From Actinomycetes bacterium (lineage in GTDB: Bacteria; Actinomycetota; Acidimicrobiia; Acidimicrobiales; Acidimicrobilacustridaceae): a stretch of DNA of 64,000 bases. The translations under genes and the position numbers were made by a program. Below the pieces are notes generated by a model that had not been told where the DNA came from, ran no database searches, and saw only the letters and a list, made by a program, of their open reading frames with translations. The DNA lies in NCBI GenBank assembly GCA_029782145.1, contig JAKOVH010000016.1, positions 248,001-312,000 of the forward strand, given 5' to 3'. Each line of letters starts with the position of its first letter. Positions within the stretch are counted from its first letter, which is position 1. This document shows, piece by piece, positions 15,051 to 23,446 of the stretch.

Positions 15051-16699
15051 TCCGCTTCGACCACGTCACCTTCACCTACCCCGGAGCGGAGCGGCCGACG
15101 CTGGCCGACGTCGACCTCGTCGTGCCCGAGGGCGAGCTGTGCCTGGTCGTGGGCACGACCGGCTCCGGGAAGTCGACCCTGCTGCGAGCGGTGAACGGGC
15201 TGGTGCCGCGCTTCTCGGGCGGCACGCTGCTCGGCCGGGTCGAGGTCGACGGGCGCAGCACCGAGGCGGTCCCACCCCGGGAGCTGGCCGACGTGGTGGG
15301 CTTCGTGGGCCAGGACCCGGCGGCCGGCTTCGTCACCGACATCGTCGAGGACGAGCTGGCCCACGTCATGGAGAACCTCGGCGTGGCGCCCGACGCCATG
15401 CGCCGGCGGGTCGAGGACGTGCTCGACCTGCTCGGCCTGCACGAGCTGCGCCACCGACCGCTGGCCACGCTCTCCGGCGGCCAGCAGCAGCGCGTCGCCA
15501 TCGGGTCGGTGCTGACCGCCGGCCCGCGGGTGCTGGTGCTCGACGAGCCCACCTCGGCCCTCGACCCCGGCGCCGCCGAGGAGGTCCTCGCCGCCCTGAC
15601 CCGCCTGGTGCACGACCTCGGCATCACCGTGCTGCTCGCCGAGCACCGCCTCGAACGGGTCGTGCAGTACGCCGACCGGGTGGTGGTCCTGCCCGCTCCG
15701 GGCCGGCCCGTGGTGGTGGGTGAGCCGGGCGTGGCGCTGGCCGACGCGCCGGTCGCGCCGCCCGTGGTGGAGCTCGGTCGCCTCGCCGGCTGGTCGCCGC
15801 TGCCGCTGTCGGTGCGCGACGCCCGCCGGGCCGCCGCCGACCTGCGCGCCCGCCTGGCGCCGCTCGCCCCCGACGCCCCGGTCGCCTCGCCCGCTCGCCC
15901 CCGCCCGGCCGGGAGAGGGCCGGCGCTGGCCCGGGTCGAGGGGCTCCACGGTGGCTACGGCGCCGTGCGGGCCCTGCGAGGGGTCGACCTCGAGCTGCAC
16001 GCCGGCGAGGTCGTGGCCCTCATGGGGCGCAACGGCGCGGGGAAGTCCACGCTGCTGGCCCACCTGGTGGGCCTGCGCCCGCCCGAGCGGGGCAGCGTCC
16101 AGGTCGGCGAGGCCGAACCTCATCGGCTGGCGGCCCGGGAGGTGGTGCGCTCCGCCGGGCTGGTGCCCCAGGAGGCCGGTCTCCTGCTCTACCACGACAC
16201 CGTCGCCGCCGAGTGCACCGCCGGCGACCGCGACGCCGACCTCGCCCCCGGCGCGACCCGGGCGGTGCTCGACCGGCTCGTCCCGGGCGTCGATCCCCGC
16301 GCCCACCCCCGCGACCTGTCCGAGGGGCAGCGGCTGGCCCTGGCCCTCGCCGTGGTGCTGGCCGCCGAGCCGCCGCTGGTGCTGCTCGACGAGCCGACCC
16401 GCGGCCTGGACTACCCCGCCAAGCGCCGGCTGGTGACGGTCCTGCGCGAGCTCGGCGCCGAGGGGCGGGCCGTGGTGCTGGCCACCCACGACGTGGAGGT
16501 GGTGGCCGAGGTGGCCGATCGGGCGGTGGTGCTGGCCGAGGGCGAGGTGGTGGCCGACGGCCCGGCGCGCGAGGTCGTGGTGCACTCACCGGTGTTCGCG
16601 CCCCAGGTGGCCAAGGTGATGGCGCCCGAGCCGTGGCTCACCGTCGGCGAGATCGCCGCCGCCCTCGAGCTGCCGGCCGGCACCGGGAGCGCGTCGTGA
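15047..16699 (+). CDS. ECF transporter ATPase, two ABC domains fused (A1A2)
   Basis: This 550-residue protein fuses both energy-coupling ATPases. Domain one has GTTGSGKSTLL near residue 40, the signature LSGGQQQR and VLVLDEPTSALD. Domain two has GRNGAGKSTLL near residue 330, a degenerate signature LSEGQRLAL and LVLLDEPTRGLD. Both Walker motifs are intact, so both sites should bind ATP, and the second signature is the only departure. It powers the ECF T and S membrane partners encoded on either side. Confidence 0.9.
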   Translation: MIRFDHVTFTYPGAERPTLADVDLVVPEGELCLVVGTTGSGKSTLLRAVNGLVPRFSGGTLLGRVEVDGRSTEAVPPRELADVVGFVGQDPAAGFVTDIVEDELAHVMENLGVAPDAMRRRVEDVLDLLGLHELRHRPLATLSGGQQQRVAIGSVLTAGPRVLVLDEPTSALDPGAAEEVLAALTRLVHDLGITVLLAEHRLERVVQYADRVVVLPAPGRPVVVGEPGVALADAPVAPPVVELGRLAGWSPLPLSVRDARRAAADLRARLAPLAPDAPVASPARPRPAGRGPALARVEGLHGGYGAVRALRGVDLELHAGEVVALMGRNGAGKSTLLAHLVGLRPPERGSVQVGEAEPHRLAAREVVRSAGLVPQEAGLLLYHDTVAAECTAGDRDADLAPGATRAVLDRLVPGVDPRAHPRDLSEGQRLALALAVVLAAEPPLVLLDEPTRGLDYPAKRRLVTVLRELGAEGRAVVLATHDVEVVAEVADRAVVLAEGEVVADGPAREVVVHSPVFAPQVAKVMAPEPWLTVGEIAAALELPAGTGSAS

Positions 16700-17529
16700 C
16701 CGCCGCCGCGCCAGCGGCGACCGGCGGCACCACCCGGGCTCTTCGTCTGCGCGCCCGTTCGTGCCTGTTGCTGGTGGCCTGCTCGGTGATCGGCGTGGTC
16801 GCCTTCGGGTGGCCGCTGCTGGCCGAGCCCTACGGGTCGGCCGCCACCGCCCACGCCGCCGACGCCCCGTGGCTGCTCGCCGTGCTGCTGCCGTTGCTGC
16901 TCGCCGTCGTGCTCGCCGAGCTGGCCGAGGGCGAGCTCGACGCCAAGGCCGTGGCCCTGCTCGGCGTGCTGGCCGCGTGCGGCGCCGCGCTGCGGCTCCC
17001 GAGCGGCGGGGTGGCCGGGTTCGAGCCGGTCTTCTTCCTGCTCGTGCCGGCCGGCCGGGTCCTCGGCCGGGGCTTCGGCTTCGTGCTGGGCGCGCTCACC
17101 CTGTTCGTCTCGGCGCTGCTCACCGGCGGGGTGGGCCCGTGGCTGCCGTTCCAGATGCTCGGCGCGGCGTGGATGGGCTTCTTCGCCGGCTGCCTGCCCC
17201 CGGTCCGCGGCCGGGCCGAGGTCGCCCTGCTCGCCGCCTACGCCGCCGGCGCCGCGCTGGCCTACGGGTTCCTGCTCAACCTGTCGTTCTGGCCCTACGT
17301 CGCCGGCTCCGACAGCGCGCTGTCGTTCGTGCCGGGTGCGGGCCTCGCCGAGAACCTCCGGCACTTCTGGGCCTTCCACCTGGCCACCTCGCTCGGCTTC
17401 GACATCCCCCGCGCCGTGTTCACCGCCGGTTTCCTCGTCGTCGCCGGCCGCCCGATCCTGAACGCCCTGCGCCGCGCCTCGCGCCGGGCGGCGTTCGGTG
17501 CGCCCGTGACGTTCTCCGAGCCGTCATAG
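16696..17529 (+). CDS. ECF transporter S component, probable corrinoid specificity
   Basis: The 277-residue protein has about six hydrophobic helices. GGVGPWLPFQMLGAAWMG in the middle is the hallmark segment of ECF substrate-binding subunits. It is the last transporter gene and overlaps the ATPase gene by four bases. Its substrate is inferred from the upstream cobalamin riboswitch: cobalamin, a corrinoid or a B12 precursor. A leaderless promoter for the next gene overlaps its last codons. Confidence 0.82.
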   Translation: MTAAAPAATGGTTRALRLRARSCLLLVACSVIGVVAFGWPLLAEPYGSAATAHAADAPWLLAVLLPLLLAVVLAELAEGELDAKAVALLGVLAACGAALRLPSGGVAGFEPVFFLLVPAGRVLGRGFGFVLGALTLFVSALLTGGVGPWLPFQMLGAAWMGFFAGCLPPVRGRAEVALLAAYAAGAALAYGFLLNLSFWPYVAGSDSALSFVPGAGLAENLRHFWAFHLATSLGFDIPRAVFTAGFLVVAGRPILNALRRASRRAAFGAPVTFSEPS

Positions 17530-17532
17530 GTT
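17527..17532 (+). promoter_or_regulatory. -10 box of a probable leaderless promoter inside the S-component end
   Basis: TAGGTT lies 6 bases before ATG 17539 and straddles the stop region of the S-component gene. The dehydrogenase may therefore be transcribed separately from the riboswitch operon. Confidence 0.45.
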
Positions 17533-17538
17533 GGGCCG

Positions 17539-18528
17539 ATGGCCCCCGTCGTCTTCGTCACCCGCCCCTTGCCCGAGCCCGGCGTCACCGGGCTGCGCCG
17601 CGCCGGCTTCGACGTGCGGGTCAACCCGCACGACCGCCCGCTGGCCCGGACCGACCTGCTGGCCGGCGTCGCCGAGGCCGACGCCCTGCTGGCCATGCTG
17701 AGCGACAAGGTCGACGCCGAGCTGCTCGACGCCGCGCCCCGCCTGCGGGTCGTGGCCAACTACGCGGTGGGCTTCGACAACGTCGACGTGGCCGAGGCCC
17801 GCCGCCGCGGCGTGGAGGTCACCAACACCCCCGACGTGCTCACCGAGGCCACCGCCGACCTGGCGTGGGCGCTGCTGCTGGCCGCGGCCCGCCACCTGGG
17901 CGAGGGGGAGCGGATGGTGCGCGCCGGGGAGTGGACCGGGTGGGGGCCCTCGCAGCTGGTCGGCCAGCCCGTCGCCGGGCGGACCCTCGGCATCGTCGGC
18001 ATGGGCAGCATCGGGCGGGCGGTCGCCCGGCGGGCCCGGGGCTTCGCCATGCCGATCGTGTACTTCAACCGGCACCGCGCCGAGCCCGAGGTCGAGCACG
18101 AGCTCGGCGCCCGGTACCTGCCGCTCGACGAGCTGCTCGCCACGGCCGACGTGGTGACCCTCCACGCCCCGCTCAACGACGAGAGCCGCCACATGATCGG
18201 GGCCGACCGGCTCTCCCTCATGAAGCGGACCGCCGTGCTGGTCAACACCGGCCGGGGCCCGCTGGTCGACGAGGCGCCGTTGGTGGTCGCCCTGCGCGAG
18301 CGGCGCATCGCCGCGGCCGGCCTCGACGTCTACGAGCACGAGCCTCGGCTCAGCGCCGGCCTGGCCGAGCTGCCCAACGTGGTGCTCGCCCCGCACCTCG
18401 GCTCGGCCACCACCACGGCGCGCGCGGCGATGGTGGAGCTGTGCGCCGAGAACATCGCCGCCGTGCTGGCAGGGCGTCCGGCCCTCACGCCGGCGCCCGG
18501 TCCGCCCCTGTCGCCCCGTCAGGGGTGA
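17539..18528 (+). CDS. D-2-hydroxyacid dehydrogenase (glyoxylate/hydroxypyruvate reductase type)
   Basis: The 329-residue NAD(P)-dependent enzyme has the Rossmann motif GMGSIGRAVARRARGF near residues 154-169. The catalytic set is complete: Arg in NTGRGPLVD, Glu in DVYEHEP and His in APHLGSAT. Its overall pattern (VGFDNVDV, TNTPDVLTEATADL) is closest to glyoxylate/hydroxypyruvate reductases and GyaR-like enzymes. It should reduce a 2-ketoacid in the cytoplasm. It starts nine bases after the ECF S gene, so it could be read through from the cobalamin-regulated transcript or use its own promoter. Confidence 0.88.
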   Translation: MAPVVFVTRPLPEPGVTGLRRAGFDVRVNPHDRPLARTDLLAGVAEADALLAMLSDKVDAELLDAAPRLRVVANYAVGFDNVDVAEARRRGVEVTNTPDVLTEATADLAWALLLAAARHLGEGERMVRAGEWTGWGPSQLVGQPVAGRTLGIVGMGSIGRAVARRARGFAMPIVYFNRHRAEPEVEHELGARYLPLDELLATADVVTLHAPLNDESRHMIGADRLSLMKRTAVLVNTGRGPLVDEAPLVVALRERRIAAAGLDVYEHEPRLSAGLAELPNVVLAPHLGSATTTARAAMVELCAENIAAVLAGRPALTPAPGPPLSPRQG

Positions 18529-18529
18529 A

Positions 18530-18559
18530 CGGCCGGGCCGGGACCGGCCGGGCCGGCCG
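18530..18559. terminator. candidate bidirectional terminator hairpin
   Basis: Arms 18530-18541 and 18548-18559 pair over 12 bases with one mismatch around a 6-base loop. The hairpin lies between the convergent hydroxyacid dehydrogenase and SDR genes. There is no T-run, as is usual in such GC-rich genomes. Confidence 0.5.
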
Positions 18560-18586
18560 AGAGGCCCACCCGGACGCGGGGCCGGC

Positions 18587-19576
18587 TCAGAACGACAGGC
18601 CCACCCGTCGCTCGCACCACGCCCACAGCCGCTCGCGCTCGCCGTCGGGGGTGTGGGTCCAGGGCACCTTGGTCGTGGGCCGGCGGTGGCGGTCCAGCCA
18701 GAAGCCGCCGCTCGGGCCGAGCTGGTCGGCCGGGGCCCCGGCCAACCACACCAGGGTGTCGGCGCCCTGGTCGGGAGTGCGCAGCACGGGCCGGGCCAGG
18801 GCGTGGAAGCCGGGCAGGCCCTCGACCACGCCGGGCGTGTCGGCCCAGCCCGGGTGCAGGGCGTGGAAGGCCACGGCGGCCGGCGCCCGGCGGGCCCACT
18901 CCTCGGTGAGCTCGACCTGGGCCCGCTTGGCCCGGGCGTAGGCGCGCACGCCGTCGTAGTGCTCGGGGGCCATCTCCAGGTCGTCGACCGACAGCCGCTC
19001 GGCGTACATCCCGCCGGACGACACGGTGAGCACCCTCCCGCCGCCACCGGCCTCGAGCAGCGGCACCAGCAGGTGGGTGAGCAGGAACGGGCCGTAGACC
19101 TGGGCGGCCACCGTGACCTCGATGCCCTGGGGCGAGGCGGTCCACTCGCGGGTCAGCGCGCCGGCGTTGTGCACCAGCACGTCGACGCGGCCGTGGGTGC
19201 TGGTCACGTCGTCGGCCACCTCGCGGACGGCGTCGAGGTCGGACAGGTCGGCGACGCTGGTGGTGACGCGGGCACCGTCGCCGCGCAGCTCGGCGGCCAC
19301 GTCGCGGACCTTGTCGAGGTCGCGACCGACGAGGTGGAGGTCGGCGCCGAGGCCACCCAGGCGGTGGGCCGAGGCCCGGCCGATCCCGGAGGTGAACCCG
19401 GTCAGGACCACCACCTGGCCGTCGAGGCGCGCCGGCGGGTCGTCGTCCCACCGGTACAGGAACCGGCGGGCCTGGTAGCCGGCCCGGCTCCAGCTCGGCG
19501 CGATGGCGAGCTCCAGGGCGGCGTCGACCAGCCCGGCGAAGGGCAGGGCGGGCGGATCGCCAGGGGTGGTGGTCAT
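18587..19576 (-). CDS. SDR-family dehydrogenase, DHRS12-like
   Basis: The 329-residue product has an intact classical SDR core: TGFTSGIGRASAH for NAD(P) binding near residue 60, HNAG, a SSGGMY serine region and the catalytic YARAK. An N-terminal ~45-residue extension with a tryptophan-rich stretch and C-terminal TKVPWTHTP resemble the DHRS12 group. The substrate is unknown. It lies 72 bases downstream of a CarH-like B12 regulator on the same strand, so the two may share a transcript and light or B12 control. Confidence 0.82.
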   Translation of the reverse strand: MTTTPGDPPALPFAGLVDAALELAIAPSWSRAGYQARRFLYRWDDDPPARLDGQVVVLTGFTSGIGRASAHRLGGLGADLHLVGRDLDKVRDVAAELRGDGARVTTSVADLSDLDAVREVADDVTSTHGRVDVLVHNAGALTREWTASPQGIEVTVAAQVYGPFLLTHLLVPLLEAGGGGRVLTVSSGGMYAERLSVDDLEMAPEHYDGVRAYARAKRAQVELTEEWARRAPAAVAFHALHPGWADTPGVVEGLPGFHALARPVLRTPDQGADTLVWLAGAPADQLGPSGGFWLDRHRRPTTKVPWTHTPDGERERLWAWCERRVGLSF

Positions 19577-19648
19577 GGCACGGACACCCTTCCCGGACCG
19601 GTCGCGTGCTGCGGTCCGGCCCCCACCTTCGCGCTCCGGCGCCTGGCG

Positions 19649-20518
19649 CTACGACGCCCCCCGGCGGGCGGCGGCCAGGCGGTCGAAGACCTCGATCAGC
19701 TCCGGCGCGGTGGAGGTCACCTCGTCGGCCCCGAGGGCCCGCCCCGCCTCGACCGCGCGGACCGCCCGGCCGCCGAGGACCACCGGGCAGTCGAGCTCGG
19801 CGTGGATCGCCGCCACCGCCTCGGCGATGTTGCTCTCGTTGCCGCTGCTGGTGGCGCTGATGCCCACGCCGATCAGCCGGTCGGCCGCCCGGGCGGCGTC
19901 GACGAACGACCAAGCCGGGGTGTCGGCCCCGAGGTCGACGACCACGAAGCCCTCGCCGCGCAGCAGGTCGGCGGCCAGCGCCACCGGCACGCCGTGGTGG
20001 TCGCCGGGCGGTGCGCCGACCACGACCGTGCCCCGCTTGCGCCCGCGCCGGCTGAAGCGGGGGCCCAGGCGGCCGATGATCCGCAGCATCACGACCGACG
20101 CCCGGTGCTCGTCGGCGACCGTCACCCGCCCCGCGGCCCAGTCGTCGCCGATGCGGGCCATGGCCGGGGCCAGCACCTCCAGGTACATCTGCTCGGGCTC
20201 GACCCCCGCGGTGAGCGCGCTCTCGATGATCGCCCAGGCGCCGGCCTCGTCGCCGTCGAGGAGCCGGCTCTGCAGGCGCACGTCGTAGTCGTGGCGGCGC
20301 CGGCGCCCCCCTCCGGGACCAGCCGGCGGCGGGCCGCCCACGCTCGCCGTGCCCGCCGCCCCCGAGCGCAGCGCGTCGACGTCGCGGACCTCGACCCGCC
20401 ACTCGGCCCCCACCTTGGTGGCCGGGAGCCGTCCGGTGCGCACGTAGCGGTAGGCGGTCATGTAGTGCACGCCGAGGCGCTCGGCGGCTGCGTTGAGGGT
20501 GATGGTCTCGCTGGGCAC
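19649..20518 (-). CDS. CarH-like B12-binding transcription regulator
   Basis: The 289-residue protein combines an N-terminal excisionase/MerR-type helix-turn-helix (residues 5-50, LNAAAERLGVHYMTAYRYVRTG) with a B12-binding half. In the four-helix cap W127 and E137-H138 form the W-x9-EH motif that surrounds the upper face of adenosylcobalamin in CarH photoreceptors. The Rossmann part has a DHH version of the DxH axial-ligand motif, with proline where the glycine of DxHxxG is usual. CarH proteins repress DNA in the dark and release it in light. No carotenoid genes are nearby; its own promoter and the SDR are the obvious local targets. Confidence 0.85.
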   Translation of the reverse strand: MPSETITLNAAAERLGVHYMTAYRYVRTGRLPATKVGAEWRVEVRDVDALRSGAAGTASVGGPPPAGPGGGRRRRHDYDVRLQSRLLDGDEAGAWAIIESALTAGVEPEQMYLEVLAPAMARIGDDWAAGRVTVADEHRASVVMLRIIGRLGPRFSRRGRKRGTVVVGAPPGDHHGVPVALAADLLRGEGFVVVDLGADTPAWSFVDAARAADRLIGVGISATSSGNESNIAEAVAAIHAELDCPVVLGGRAVRAVEAGRALGADEVTSTAPELIEVFDRLAAARRGAS

Positions 20519-20556
20519 GGCACCTCGCGGCGCGACGGTCGGCCGCGGTCGGCCGA

Positions 20557-20568
20557 TTCAGCACTGAA
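20557..20568. promoter_or_regulatory. candidate operator upstream of the CarH-like gene
   Basis: TTCAGCACTGAA is a perfect 5-base inverted repeat with a 2-base centre, 39 bases before the CarH-like ATG. It is a relatively A+T-rich island in a GC-rich gap. It may be the site for autoregulation; this is inferred from position and symmetry only. Confidence 0.4.
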
Positions 20569-20683
20569 CGTACCGCTGCACCCGGCGCGATGAGGGGTCC
20601 TGGCGGCGATCTCCACCGGCTGGCCTGGCGGCGCGGGCGGGTCGTCGCCCACCCGTCGGTCCAGAGGGCTGGCGGGCCGCCGG

Positions 20684-20689
20684 TACGGT
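20684..20689 (+). promoter_or_regulatory. -10 box of a probable leaderless promoter for the HEPN gene
   Basis: TACGGT lies 9 bases before ATG 20699, with no Shine-Dalgarno sequence. Confidence 0.5.
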
Positions 20690-20698
20690 GAACGCCGC

Positions 20699-21625
20699 AT
20701 GACGACCAGCTACCGACCTCAGGTGGCCTCGGCCTTCGAGGTCCTGGCCGAGGGCCTCGCCCCGTTCGTCGACGGCCGCATGTCGGCGCTCGAGCCCGGT
20801 GACGACTGGATCCTCACCGCGGCGGGCAAGCTGGGCAAGCGCCGCGACGTGCTCGTGTCGCTGGTCGACCCGCACTTCCAGCTGGAGGTCATCAACCGCT
20901 GGTGGGGGCCGGCGTTCTCGCCGGTGCTGCCGGAGTCGGTCCGCCCGGTGGTCACCGACCTGCGCACCGCCCGCAACCACTGGGCCCACCCCGACCCCGA
21001 CCACCCGTTCGACGTCGACTACGCCCTGCGGGTGCACCGCTGGGCCGAGGAGCTGCTGCGGGCGGCCGGCGCGACCACGGAGGCCGATCGCCTGGTGGAG
21101 CTGGCGGAGTCGCTGCGGTGGGACTCCCTGCACGACCAGGCCCGCCAGTCCGGCCAGCCCGAGGCCGAGGTGCTGTTCGAGGAGCTGGTGCGCCTCGAGG
21201 CCGAGCAGGAGGCGCTCAACGAGCAGCTGGAGGAGGCGAGGAAGGCGGCCACCAGCGCCGCCGGGCGCTCCCGGGCCATGTCCCGCCAGCTGGCCGAGCT
21301 GCAGGCCCAGTACGCCGCGGTGGCCGGGCTGCGCGACGACTACCTGGCCCTGCAGCGCCAGCTCGACGCGGAGCGCACCGTGCGGGAGGCCACCCAGAGC
21401 GACACCGGCGAGCTGCGCCAGCGCCTCGACCAGACGGCCGAGGCGGCCCGGCGCCTGCAGACCGAGGCCGAGGTGCTGCGGGCCGAGCTCGACCGCACCC
21501 GTGACGAGATGGCCGTCCTCGACCCGGTCGAGACCGAGATCGGGCGACGGTGGGTGTGGCTGGTGACCGTGCTCATCGTGGTGCTCGGCGTGCTGATCGC
21601 CCTCGTCGGCTACACGCCCCGGTAG
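20699..21625 (+). CDS. Swt1-like HEPN domain protein with coiled coil and tail anchor
   Basis: The 308-residue protein has three parts. Residues 1-125 look like a Swt1-type HEPN domain with RNHWAH (R92 to H97), matching the R-x4-H ribonuclease signature. Residues ~150-270 are a long coiled coil rich in E, Q, A and R. Residues ~285-303 form a C-terminal transmembrane helix (VWLVTVLIVVLGVLIALVG), so the bulk should face the cytoplasm as a tail-anchored protein. HEPN proteins often act as RNases in stress, toxin-antitoxin or phage-defence contexts. There is no antitoxin-like partner here, so the function is unknown. Confidence 0.7.
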   Translation: MTTSYRPQVASAFEVLAEGLAPFVDGRMSALEPGDDWILTAAGKLGKRRDVLVSLVDPHFQLEVINRWWGPAFSPVLPESVRPVVTDLRTARNHWAHPDPDHPFDVDYALRVHRWAEELLRAAGATTEADRLVELAESLRWDSLHDQARQSGQPEAEVLFEELVRLEAEQEALNEQLEEARKAATSAAGRSRAMSRQLAELQAQYAAVAGLRDDYLALQRQLDAERTVREATQSDTGELRQRLDQTAEAARRLQTEAEVLRAELDRTRDEMAVLDPVETEIGRRWVWLVTVLIVVLGVLIALVGYTPR

Positions 21626-21650
21626 GGCCGGGCGACCGCAGGCGGCCGGG

Positions 21651-22487
21651 TCAGGTCCGGGGCACGCGGCGCGACCGGCTGGCCAGCTTGCCGACCAGGG
21701 CGGTCTTCTCGGCCAGCTCGATGTCGTCGAGCACCCCGGCGCGGTGCAGCTCGACGATGGCCCGCAGCAACGCCCGGTCGTCGAGCGTGGGCAGCACCGG
21801 CTCCGGTGGGCACAGCCGCAGGATGGCGGCCCGGGCTTCCTCGGCGGCCTCGGGTCGGAGGCCCTTGATCACCATGTCGGTGGCGGTGCGGGTGTGCACG
21901 ACGAGCACGGCGCTGGTGAGGCGGCGCTGGACCTGCACGTCGACGATGTCGGACAGGACGAGGTGGCGGCGCAGGCCGCCGTGGCGGTCGCGCAGCTCCA
22001 GCCGGTCGGTGAGGACCACCAGCTGGTCGCCGATGCGGTCGACGTCGGTGGCCAGCACGGTGGGGCGCAGCTCGAGCAACGGTCGCTCGCCACGTGAGCG
22101 CTTGGCGGCGGCCGCGGCGAGCACGCCGGTGGTGACGGCGGCCGGTCCACCGGTCGGCACGGGCACCCCGGCGGGCCGGAAGGACCGGGCGCCGCTGGGG
22201 GCCGTCGCCTCGGTGGGCGGCGGGGGTGACGGTGGCGCGGGCGGCGGGGGAGGGGGCGGTGGCGGAGCAGCCGCCTCGGGGGCCGGGGGCTGCTGCGCGG
22301 CGACCGACGGGGGCGCGGGCGGCGGGACGGTCAGGCCCAGCGCCCGGGCGGCCGCCCGGCTCCGCAGCGGGGCCAGCACCTGGGCGTCGGCGCGCGACGC
22401 TCGCTCACGCGCCGCGAGCTGGGCGGCGAGGGCGTCGTCGTCCGAGAAGGGGTGTGCAGGCACCACGTTTGTCTCATCGGCCTCCAC
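21651..22487 (-). CDS. proline-rich protein with PH-like and SHOCT-like domains
   Basis: The 278-residue protein has a charged N-terminal ~50 residues, then a proline/alanine-rich linker (about 55-110, with runs of P). A ~90-residue beta-rich segment follows (LLELRPTVLATDVDRIGDQLVVLTDR, here given as landmarks LLELRPT and LSDIVDVQVQRR) that looks like a bacterial PH-type fold. The C-terminal ~30 residues (AIVELHRAGVLDD and ALVGKL) match the SHOCT pattern of oligomerising short helices. No membrane helix is present. The role is unknown. It converges on the HEPN gene with only 25 bases between. Confidence 0.6.
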   Translation of the reverse strand: MEADETNVVPAHPFSDDDALAAQLAARERASRADAQVLAPLRSRAAARALGLTVPPPAPPSVAAQQPPAPEAAAPPPPPPPPPAPPSPPPPTEATAPSGARSFRPAGVPVPTGGPAAVTTGVLAAAAAKRSRGERPLLELRPTVLATDVDRIGDQLVVLTDRLELRDRHGGLRRHLVLSDIVDVQVQRRLTSAVLVVHTRTATDMVIKGLRPEAAEEARAAILRLCPPEPVLPTLDDRALLRAIVELHRAGVLDDIELAEKTALVGKLASRSRRVPRT

Positions 22488-22528
22488 GCGCCGATGATTG
22501 AGCGCTCGTTGTGGACCGAGGAGCTCCC

Positions 22529-22777
22529 ATGACCGACGCCGTGCAGCCCGAACGCCCCGAGGACGAGGGCCTCCGCGAGCCCGAACTGCCCCAGGTCGAC
22601 ATCGAAGGGGCCCGTCTCCTGGCCAACGAGGCCCGTGAGCGGCTCCACGCCGACGGCTTCGACGACGCCCAGGTCGACGCCTGGGTGCGGGTCTACTTCG
22701 AGCAGGGGCACGAGGGCACGGTCGAGGGCCTGCTGGCCTTCATCGAGGCCGAGCAGGCCGCCGGTCGCACCCCCTGA
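22529..22777 (+). CDS. small acidic hypothetical protein
   Basis: The product is 82 residues, highly acidic and without cysteines or membrane helices. ATG 22529 is preceded by GAGGAG at about 22518; a GTG at 22511 would add six residues but has no ribosome site. The C-terminal part (ARERLHADGFDDAQVDAWVRVYF) looks helical, like a small UBA- or adaptor-type bundle. Its stop is 12 bases from the end of the convergent bioD. I do not recognise a family. Confidence 0.6.
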   Translation: MTDAVQPERPEDEGLREPELPQVDIEGARLLANEARERLHADGFDDAQVDAWVRVYFEQGHEGTVEGLLAFIEAEQAAGRTP

Positions 22778-22789
22778 CCCCGGGATCGG

Positions 22790-23446
22790 TCAGCTCGGGC
22801 GCAGGCGGTGGACGAGCGCCGGCAGCGAGGAGATCACCTCGACGTCGAGCTCGCCGGCCAGCCAGGTGCGGTTGCGGCGGTGGAGGTCGTCGGCCGGTTC
22901 GAAGCGGTTGAGGTAGACGAGCGGGGTGGCGACGTGCGCGCCCCGGTCCATCGCCTCCAGGCTGAGCCTGACGCTGTTGATGGTGCCGAGCCCGGCGTCG
23001 GCCACCAGCAGGGCGAGGTCGGGCTGCAGCTCCTCGAGCAGGGTGATGGCGTCGCCGTCGATCGCCTGGGGCGAGCGGACGCCGCCGGCCGTCTCGAGCA
23101 GGCCGATGTCGGGGGGCGGGACGGGCCAGACCGTCTCGACCACCAGGTCGGCGATGGTGAACGGGGGGCGGCCCAGCACGTCGGCGGCCATCGGCGGCGC
23201 CATGGGGACCGTGTACCAGCGGTGGCGGGGGCACACGTCGGTGGGCTCCTCGCCGGTTGCGCCGGCCAGCACGTGGGCGTCGGTGGTGCGGTCGTCGGGC
23301 CCGAACGACTGCGCCGGCTTGCGGGCCGACACCTCGTGGCCCTCGGCGCGCAGGTCGCGCAGGAGGTGGGCGCTCACCCACGTCTTGCCCACCTCGGTCC
23401 CCGTGCCGAGCACGACGACGAGCTGGCGCGGCCGCCCGCCCGTCAT
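22790..23446 (-). CDS. bioD: dethiobiotin synthetase
   Basis: BioD closes the ureido ring of dethiobiotin from DAPA, CO2 and ATP. The 218-residue length and the phosphate loop GTGTEVGKTW near residue 13 fit the family. ARKPAQSF carries the catalytic lysine region and LLETAGGVRSP the substrate-binding loop. ATG 23446 overlaps the bioF stop in ATGA. It is the last gene of an ABC1 kinase-bioA-bioF-bioD operon; bioB is not in this window. Confidence 0.92.
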   Translation of the reverse strand: MTGGRPRQLVVVLGTGTEVGKTWVSAHLLRDLRAEGHEVSARKPAQSFGPDDRTTDAHVLAGATGEEPTDVCPRHRWYTVPMAPPMAADVLGRPPFTIADLVVETVWPVPPPDIGLLETAGGVRSPQAIDGDAITLLEELQPDLALLVADAGLGTINSVRLSLEAMDRGAHVATPLVYLNRFEPADDLHRRNRTWLAGELDVEVISSLPALVHRLRPS

